Origin: Anaerolineales bacterium
GTDB lineage: Bacteria > Chloroflexota > Anaerolineae > Anaerolineales > Villigracilaceae
Reading direction: 5' to 3'
Assembly (NCBI GenBank): GCA_014860745.1
Contig: JACZJC010000052.1
Span: 38,537 to 102,536, forward strand
DNA length: 64,000 bases
This document shows, in pieces, positions 59,100-64,000 of the stretch. The first letter of the stretch is position 1; every line of letters begins with the position of its first letter. The notes below the pieces were generated by a model. It was not told the DNA's origin and ran no database searches. It was given only the letters and a program-made list of their open reading frames with translations. A program made the position numbers and the translations under genes.

Positions 59100-59707
59100 T
59101 TAATTTTGAATGTCTTTCGATGGATGGGGGATTGGCCGATCTGGGCGAGTCTCATGCAATGCAGGCTGGTGCCATAACCTTTGTGATGTGAAAAGCCATA
59201 TTCCGGATAGGCTGCATTCAATTCCAGCATTTTCGCGTCACGAGCGGTTTTCGCTAGAATGGATGCGCTGGCGATGCTCAAGGAGAGCTGGTCGCCTTTG
59301 ACGAGGGCGGTTTGCGAAATGTCCAGTTCGGGGAGTTCGAGGCGGAAATCTGTCAGCAAATAATTGGGAAAGACATCAAGCCTTTCCAGGGCGCGGCTCG
59401 CGGCGAGGCGGGTAGCCGGGACGATGCCCAGCGTGTCGATCTCTCCTGATGAGGCAAAGCCAATACTCCAGGTTAGCGCGGTCTCTTTGATGATGGGGAT
59501 AAGTTGCAGGCGTTTGCGGGGAGTCAACTGTTTGGAATCGCGTGCCCCGCTCAAGGTTTGGGAGAGAAGCGCAATGTTGTTTGGCAGGATCACCGCTCCC
59601 ACGCAGACCGGCCCAGCCAGGGCGCCGCGTCCGGCTTCATCCAATCCTGCAATGTGTTGATAGCTGTTCCAGAGTTCCTGTTCGTAGGATAAATCAGGAA
59701 AAATCAT
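59081..59707 (-). CDS. rnhB: Ribonuclease HII
   Basis: 208 residues from the ATG at 59707; the upstream extension lies in the previous gene. RNase HII marks are the opening GLDEAGRGALAGPVCVGAVI, with the catalytic DE pair, SKQLTPRKR, the third acid in LLTDF and SIASASILAKTARDAKM, ending in the basic HKGYGTSLH. It removes ribonucleotides from DNA and R-loop RNA. It overlaps the glycosyltransferase gene by 14 bases, so the two are transcribed together, and it converges on the LysM gene. Confidence 0.95.
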   Translation of the reverse strand: MIFPDLSYEQELWNSYQHIAGLDEAGRGALAGPVCVGAVILPNNIALLSQTLSGARDSKQLTPRKRLQLIPIIKETALTWSIGFASSGEIDTLGIVPATRLAASRALERLDVFPNYLLTDFRLELPELDISQTALVKGDQLSLSIASASILAKTARDAKMLELNAAYPEYGFSHHKGYGTSLHCMRLAQIGQSPIHRKTFKIKKITRG

Positions 59708-60422
59708 ATTTGCCGCGCATGGCGTTGAGATGGATGCGAAAAATATCGCCGAGCATTTGCAGGGCATCGCGGACTGCGCTGACCTTGCTCTCCGGGTCGT
59801 AATACCATTGGATGGGGATCTCTTTGATCCTCAATTTTTTTCGGCGGGCGATGAAAAGATTTTCGATATCGAAAGACCAGCCCAAAAGGGTTTGCTGGCG
59901 GAAGATGCCCTCGGCAATTTCAGCGCGAAAACATTTGAAGCCGCATTGGGTGTCGTTCAACCCGGGCAGGATGAATAAGCGGATGGCGAGGTTGATGGCG
60001 CGCCCGCCCAGATGGCGATAGGAAGGTTCGTTATAACGAATGGCTCCCGGCGCTTCGCGCGAGCCGATGGCGATATCAAAATCAGAGATGGCGGGCGGGA
60101 TGAATTTTTGGATTTCATTGATGGGCATGGAAAGGTCGGCGTCGCAAATGAATCGATATTCGCCGCGCGCCATTAACATGCCGTGCCGTACGGCATTGCC
60201 TTTGCCGCGCTGTTCCTCCTTGAGGACGGTTACGTTTGGGTGCTGTGATGCGAATTCATGCGCCAGTTCAAGGGTGCGGTCCGAGCTTCCATTCTCCACG
60301 ACGATCACTTCGGATGTGTAATTTTGCTTTTTCAGGAATTCAAAGATTTTCCCCAGCGTGCGAGGCAGGCGGCCCTCTTCATTATGAGCCGGTATGATGA
60401 TGGACAGAAATGGATTGTTCAA
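59694..60422 (-). CDS. GT2 glycosyltransferase, dolichyl/polyprenyl-phosphate type
   Basis: 242 residues from a TTG at 60422; this start lies six bases after the previous stop but has no clear ribosome site, and the alternative ATG at 60476 overlaps the previous gene. GT-A marks: LSIIIPAHNEEGRLP (about 7-21), VVENGSSD, the DxD in CDADLSMP, and GFKCFRAEIA followed by RIKEIPIQWYYD, typical of enzymes that charge polyprenyl phosphate with a sugar (DPM/ALG5-like). It probably feeds cell-surface glycan synthesis. Operon order: hypothetical NERD-like, this gene, rnhB. Confidence 0.85.
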   Translation of the reverse strand: MNNPFLSIIIPAHNEEGRLPRTLGKIFEFLKKQNYTSEVIVVENGSSDRTLELAHEFASQHPNVTVLKEEQRGKGNAVRHGMLMARGEYRFICDADLSMPINEIQKFIPPAISDFDIAIGSREAPGAIRYNEPSYRHLGGRAINLAIRLFILPGLNDTQCGFKCFRAEIAEGIFRQQTLLGWSFDIENLFIARRKKLRIKEIPIQWYYDPESKVSAVRDALQMLGDIFRIHLNAMRGKYDFS

Positions 60423-60427
60423 ATTAG

Positions 60428-61357
60428 TTACTGGTTTATGAAGAGGAAAATTCCAAACCCTGCAACAATGCAGCATTCAATGACAAGCATGCCGGCAAGA
60501 AGAACCGCCTGGGCGCCGGTCATGCCGAGGATTTTCTTTTTTTGCGGCGCGGGTTTTAGCCGTGGAAGCGGGCGGGCCGGATTGGGTTCAACTATGCTTG
60601 GGCTGGCTGGAGTTCCCGTTTCACTGCCGTCTTCGAATGCAAATTCCAGTTCGTCGGGGTTGAATTGGACGGACTCATCGGCTGCATTAAAAATGGCTTG
60701 CGCGCGGGAGGCTGGTTTTTCATCTAAATTGACCGGGGACATCAGGAGCAGTTCCTCGGGAGATTTGGGGTCGAGGATGCGGTTGGCCAGGTCGTAGATT
60801 GAATTTGTGCGTAAGACGGGGCGCGCCTGGAGAAGCGAGCCCGCAAACTGGTTGATGGCGTCGCTTCGCAATACCCGCACGTTCGGCCGCACGGATTCGA
60901 TCTGTGCACCGGGGTCGCTTGCGATCAGCACCGGATCCACAGGCACCGGCAGGCGGATCTTTTGGCTTTCCAAATATTTATGGAAGGCGCGCGCCAGTTT
61001 ATCGATCAGGTCCACCAAATTCCTTCTTGCGGGCAGGGAACTGCCTGTGCTGGTGATGGTATTCCACTGGTCCCCCTTGGCTTCAAAATGACCTTTCACC
61101 GGGGTGACAAAGATGACGGAGACTCCGCTTGTTCCTATCAAAACAAGCGGGATCACGATCTCGCTATCTGGCAGGGTGAAGTTGCGGATCAATACAAAAC
61201 CTTTTTCCAGGGAACGGTCCAATTGAGCGATGACCGTCTTTTGAGCTTCCAGTTCGGCGAACCAATTCAAGCCGTATTTAAGCGTGCCCTGGATCCGGGC
61301 AATGATATTGATATTTCCGTTTTCGTCCTGCAGTGGGGTTTTATCTATAATTCTCAT
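60428..61357 (-). CDS. NERD-like protein with a C-terminal membrane helix
   Basis: 309 residues. Residues about 25-140 have the rhythm of a nuclease-related (NERD) domain: KGFVLIRNFTLPDSEIVIPLVLIGTSGVSVIFVTPVKGHFE, where NERD normally has a GVF-hE-K core; here VIFVTPVKGHFE keeps the Lys but a different acidic pattern. A disordered P/D/E stretch (about 225-275) leads to a C-terminal membrane helix (about 285-306). So the soluble part faces the cytoplasm. Nuclease activity is not certain since acidic catalytic residues are unclear. It sits between a small hypothetical gene and the glycosyltransferase, all on the minus strand. Confidence 0.6.
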   Translation of the reverse strand: MRIIDKTPLQDENGNINIIARIQGTLKYGLNWFAELEAQKTVIAQLDRSLEKGFVLIRNFTLPDSEIVIPLVLIGTSGVSVIFVTPVKGHFEAKGDQWNTITSTGSSLPARRNLVDLIDKLARAFHKYLESQKIRLPVPVDPVLIASDPGAQIESVRPNVRVLRSDAINQFAGSLLQARPVLRTNSIYDLANRILDPKSPEELLLMSPVNLDEKPASRAQAIFNAADESVQFNPDELEFAFEDGSETGTPASPSIVEPNPARPLPRLKPAPQKKKILGMTGAQAVLLAGMLVIECCIVAGFGIFLFINQ

Positions 61358-61366
61358 GGAGTCTTC

Positions 61367-61669
61367 TTAAAAAAACGGCGCACCTTCCAAAAGGTCGTTG
61401 ATTGCGGTTTCGTGTGTGGCAAGAAATTCACGGTCATCCTTCTTTACCAGCAGTACGCGTTTCCCGACGGTAAAGGTGCTTGCAAGCAGGTCTTCGCGTG
61501 CGCCGATGACATAGTGCTGGCCTTTTTGAAGCCGTTCCAAAAGCACCTTGCGCTCCACGATAATTCGATCGGAAAATGTGGCGCCGCGTTTTTCATAAAC
61601 CCGGGCCATTGCGACCTGTCCATTTTTATAGCGTACTGCCTCGATGACACCATCAATCTTTTTTGCCAT
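61367..61669 (-). CDS. Small soluble hypothetical protein
   Basis: 100 residues from the ATG at 61669, supported by GAGG seven bases upstream. Beta-rich and charged (KKIDGVIEAVRYKNGQVAMARVYEKRG, RKVLLERLQKGQHYVIGARE, VGKRVLLVKKDDREFLAT), probably a small barrel or OB-like fold. Not recognised. The next gene (NERD-like) starts nine bases later on the same strand, so they form an operon, and the function may be joint. No unusual base use. Confidence 0.55.
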   Translation of the reverse strand: MAKKIDGVIEAVRYKNGQVAMARVYEKRGATFSDRIIVERKVLLERLQKGQHYVIGAREDLLASTFTVGKRVLLVKKDDREFLATHETAINDLLEGAPFF

Positions 61670-61739
61670 ATGTTTCCTCACGCTGGTAATTTTAACACAC
61701 ACGGGTTAAACAAATGAGGCACGGTTCACAGAGAATTTT

Positions 61740-61800
61740 CCTCCGTGTCTCCGTGCCTCTGTGTAAATCGTTTGGGCGATGGGATTCGTATCGTCTCCAA
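61740..61800. repeat. Low-complexity repeat and tRNA-Pro-like remnant
   Basis: CTCCGTGTCTCCGTGCCTCTGTG units lie at 61741-61764. Then GGGCGATGGGATTCGTATC (61776-61794) matches the T-arm and acceptor end of the neighbouring tRNA-Pro (GGGCGATAGGATTCGAACC) with a few changes, so it may be a broken tRNA 3' copy. Confidence 0.4.
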
Positions 61801-61839
61801 GAGGGGAAAGCTGCGCCTGCTCAGCTCTCCAAAAAATTG

Positions 61840-61914
61840 TCGGGGCGATAGGATTCGAACCTACGACCTCTTGCTCCCAAAGCAAGCGCGCTAGCCGGAC
61901 TGCGCCACGCCCCG
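61840..61914 (-). tRNA. tRNA-Pro, anticodon TGG
   Basis: On the minus strand: acceptor CGGGGCG/CGCCCCG, D-arm GCGCAGTCCGGCTAGCGC, anticodon stem CTTGC/GCAAG with loop TTTGGGA (anticodon 61879-61877), and T-arm AGGTTCGAATCCT. CCA is not encoded. An upstream-extended reading frame of the esterase runs through it and is spurious. Confidence 0.95.
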
Positions 61915-61933
61915 ATCAAACGAACCTGCCGAG

Positions 61934-61939
61934 TATAAT
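61934..61939 (+). promoter_or_regulatory. -10 box of the esterase gene
   Basis: TATAAT ends seven bases before the ATG at 61947. Also GGAGG touches the ATG directly, too close for a ribosome site, which supports leaderless initiation. Confidence 0.5.
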
Positions 61940-61946
61940 GCGGAGG

Positions 61947-62843
61947 ATGAATACCCGTCAAGCAGTATCCTGGATTATAAACCTCACGCTTCTCATCGGA
62001 CTTTCAGCCTGCTCCACATCAAATGAAAGAATCCCCACTCAAACAGTCGTCCATCTCCCTCCAACGGCCGCGGTCACATTAACGCCAAGTCCCATACCAC
62101 TGACATTTACGCCCACACCTTTGGCATGCCTGTCCCAGCCGGGGACAATCAAGCAGGAGGCGATTTCCTACACTAACCCGTCGCAGGAGTTCCTCGTCTA
62201 CACCCCGCCTTGTTATACCGAGATGACCGGCATAAGATACCCAGTCTTATACCTGCTTCACGGCCAGACCTACACCCAGGATCAATGGATCAGGCTGGGC
62301 GTCCCACAGATAGCAGATGCGCTTATCCGGTCCGATGAATCAGCCCCGTTCATTATTGTCTTTCCCGACGATCATTATTGGAATGCAGAACCTGGGGACG
62401 GTTTTGGTGACCGCCTGATTCTCGATATCATCCCTTATTTGGACAAAAACTATCGTACGCTGGCAAACCGTGAACATCGTTCCCTTGGCGGCCTTTCCCG
62501 CGGCGGCGGCTGGGCGGTGAAACTCGGCTTCGAGCATCCCGAATTATTCGGTTCACTGGGCCTTCATTCTCCGGCGGTCTTCAAAGATAATGCACCATAT
62601 ATAGAAAGGCTCATCAAGGGGATCCCGGAAGAGTCCCGGCCAAACTTGTGGCTGGATGTGGGCGACGCAGACCGTGAATTAACCAGTATATTGCTTCTGG
62701 AAGAGATCCTTACCCGCAATAACTACTTTCACGAATATCATTTTTACGCGGGAGATCACTCCGAGCTGTACTGGGGCGTGCATGTGGAAGAATATCTCCG
62801 CTGGTATGCGCAGGCGTGGCGAGAAAAGCCTGCGGAGCAATAA
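61947..62843 (+). CDS. Secreted alpha/beta-hydrolase, esterase-D type
   Basis: 298 residues from the ATG at 61947: signal peptide with lipobox LSAC (Cys21), then a T/P linker. The esterase-D-type core shows YPVLYLLHGQTY, the nucleophile elbow GGLSRGGG (serine near 190), and the C-terminal DHSELYWG with the catalytic His. The acid is probably the Asp in DVGDAD. It is anchored as a lipoprotein outside the membrane. Such enzymes split feruloyl, acetyl or S-formylglutathione esters; here, carbohydrate-ester or peptide-type esters are a guess. Followed by galE on the same strand. Confidence 0.85.
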   Translation: MNTRQAVSWIINLTLLIGLSACSTSNERIPTQTVVHLPPTAAVTLTPSPIPLTFTPTPLACLSQPGTIKQEAISYTNPSQEFLVYTPPCYTEMTGIRYPVLYLLHGQTYTQDQWIRLGVPQIADALIRSDESAPFIIVFPDDHYWNAEPGDGFGDRLILDIIPYLDKNYRTLANREHRSLGGLSRGGGWAVKLGFEHPELFGSLGLHSPAVFKDNAPYIERLIKGIPEESRPNLWLDVGDADRELTSILLLEEILTRNNYFHEYHFYAGDHSELYWGVHVEEYLRWYAQAWREKPAEQ

Positions 62844-62877
62844 GATATAATTTCAAAACACAATTTTAGGAGAATAA

Positions 62878-63855
62878 ATGAAAATCTTTGTTACAGGCGG
62901 AGCAGGTTACATCGGCTCAGCCACCGCCGACGCGTTGATACAGGCAGGACATTCCGTAACCGTCTTCGACTCGCTTGTGACGGGCCATCGCGCGGCGGTG
63001 CCAGCGGAGGCAAAATTTATCCACGCTTCGCTGGATGACAGCCACGCGCTTGCAGAAGCGCTGACCACTACCCGATTTGACGCTATCATGCACTTCGCCG
63101 CATTTATCGAAGCCGGAGAGAGCATGAAAGACCCCGGTAAATTTTTTCGGAATAACTTTACCAATTCACTGCAGTTGATGGAAATTGCCGTGCAGACGGG
63201 CGTAAAGAAGATCGTCTTTTCTTCCACGGCGGCGGTGTATCGTTCCAGCGAAGAACCATTGACAGAAGAATCTCCGCTGGGCCCGACCAACGTCTATGGC
63301 CATACAAAGTTGATGACCGAGCAGGCTCTCGAATGGTATCGCACCATTCATGGGCTGCATTATGCTGCGCTGAGATATTTCAACGCTTGTGGAGCATTGC
63401 CCGGACGCGGCGAAGCGCACCAACCCGAGTCGCATCTCATCCCGCGCGTGCTGCAAATTGCACTGGGTCAGGCCGAGTCTGCGACCATTTATGGCACGGA
63501 TTACCCTACGCCGGATGGTACATGCATCCGCGATTACATCCACATTGCGGATCTGGTCTCGGCGCATATCCTGGCTTTGGATGCGCTCGATAGACGCGAT
63601 ATGTTGACCTATAACGTTGGCAGTGGAAATGGCTTTTCGGTAAGGGAGGTTATCGAGACGGCTCGCAAGGTAACTGGCCATGCAATTCCTGTGGTGGAGT
63701 CTCCCCGCCGGCCGGGGGATTCAGCCCGCCTGGTCGCCTCGCCGAAAAAAATCATCAACGAGTTGGGGTGGAACCCGACGCACACGAATATGCAGGAAAT
63801 TCTCTCCAGTGCATGGGAATGGCACAAGTCTCATCCAAAGGGATATGAAAAATAA
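62878..63855 (+). CDS. galE: UDP-glucose 4-epimerase
   Basis: 325 residues. NAD-binding TGGAGYIGS (about 6-14), VFDSLVTGHR, HFAAFIEAGES, the catalytic Ser/Tyr/Lys set in SSTAAVY and NVYGHTKLM, and ALRYFNACGA, followed by the HLIPRVLQIALG region and IYGTDYPTPDGTCIRDYIHIADLV. This is the standard GalE layout. It interconverts UDP-glucose and UDP-galactose for surface glycans. AGGAG lies seven bases before the ATG, TATAAT at 62846-62851 gives a normal promoter, and a terminator follows. Confidence 0.95.
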   Translation: MKIFVTGGAGYIGSATADALIQAGHSVTVFDSLVTGHRAAVPAEAKFIHASLDDSHALAEALTTTRFDAIMHFAAFIEAGESMKDPGKFFRNNFTNSLQLMEIAVQTGVKKIVFSSTAAVYRSSEEPLTEESPLGPTNVYGHTKLMTEQALEWYRTIHGLHYAALRYFNACGALPGRGEAHQPESHLIPRVLQIALGQAESATIYGTDYPTPDGTCIRDYIHIADLVSAHILALDALDRRDMLTYNVGSGNGFSVREVIETARKVTGHAIPVVESPRRPGDSARLVASPKKIINELGWNPTHTNMQEILSSAWEWHKSHPKGYEK

Positions 63856-63904
63856 AATACCTCGACTTTGGCTGTTAGCGGAAAGTCAGCGAAGAAAAAG
63901 AAAC

Positions 63905-63930
63905 AAAAAGGGTACGCAAGTGCCCTTTTT
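63905..63930 (+). terminator. Rho-independent terminator of galE
   Basis: AAAAAGGGTAC-GCAA-GTGCCCTTTTT: six pairs (one G-T) plus A-T extension closed by a GNRA-type loop. Nothing identifiable follows to the window end. Confidence 0.75.
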
Positions 63931-64000
63931 GCTATTAAATGCGAGTAGAAGCGGCAATGGAATTGGACAAGCCGAGTAGGAACGCCTCCTTTTTGAGCCA

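Noticed and set aside
61779..61946. N-terminal extension of the esterase frame
   Set aside because: It runs through the antisense of tRNA-Pro and gives the well-known spurious translation; the gene starts at 61947.
63680..63979. 99-codon frame over the end of galE
   Set aside because: It overlaps galE in another frame and runs through the terminator.

Overview
The window is 64 kb of one bacterial chromosome. Gene content and style fit a Chloroflexota member of the Anaerolineae type. The grounds are a mix of Shine-Dalgarno-led and apparently leaderless genes, many lipoproteins and no sign of LPS genes, a fused CydDC, nitrite ammonification genes, multihaem cytochromes, ETF with an HdrD-like Fe-S oxidoreductase, and dispersed short repeats that invade coding sequence. 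The taxonomic call is inference; no rRNA is present.

Layout. 1-2.7 kb: 3' end of an SbcC-like ATPase, a membrane glycosyltransferase, then a copper-type pair made of a DeoR HTH fused to a NosL-like domain and a PCuAC lipoprotein, with a 10-bp inverted repeat at the promoter. 2.7-7 kb: nrfHA behind a perfect TGTGA-N6-TCACA site, and a Crp-family regulator whose recognition helix carries the matching R-E-x3-R pattern. 7-14.5 kb: housekeeping genes (priA, a Memo-like protein), an Fe-S oxidoreductase and a LysR regulator. 14.5-21 kb: an accessory cluster with two tandem lipoproteins of four rhodanese domains each, preceded by a multihaem cytochrome gene (14 CxxCH motifs) that has an in-frame UGA followed by a SECIS-like hairpin; then an FGE-fold protein without the catalytic cysteines. 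21-31 kb: AhpD-like protein, etfBA, small membrane proteins, tRNA-Leu, gyrA, birA, an M23 peptidase and rho. gyrA and rho both have terminator-like hairpins in their leaders. 31-38.3 kb: rrf2-cydA-cydB-cydDC (cytochrome bd and its assembly exporter), with cydDC carrying several in-frame repeat insertions. 38.4-49.8 kb: lgt with a Lys/Ala-rich tail, sulfotransferase, methyltransferase, C-S lyase, nitroreductase, thiolase, PilZ protein, two PlsC acyltransferases and a SulP transporter. 49.9-51.5 kb: an AT-rich island with a stand-alone TIR protein. 51.5-58 kb: an operon of DppB-like permease, a TPR/DppC-permease/PQQ-propeller fusion, a dihydropyrimidinase-like amidohydrolase and a beta-carbonic-anhydrase-like protein. 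58-64 kb: LysM surface protein, rnhB, glycosyltransferase, NERD-like protein, tRNA-Pro, esterase and galE.

Together the genes describe a facultative or microaerobic heterotroph. It can reduce nitrite to ammonium (NrfHA), respire trace oxygen through cytochrome bd, and probably feed electrons from beta-oxidation-like reactions through ETF and the Fe-S oxidoreductase to the quinone pool. The Crp-type regulator may tie several of these together, since one perfect and two near-perfect sites occur. The most novel-looking parts are the DeoR-NosL regulator, the rhodanese/multihaem cytochrome cluster, and the TPR-permease-propeller fusion.
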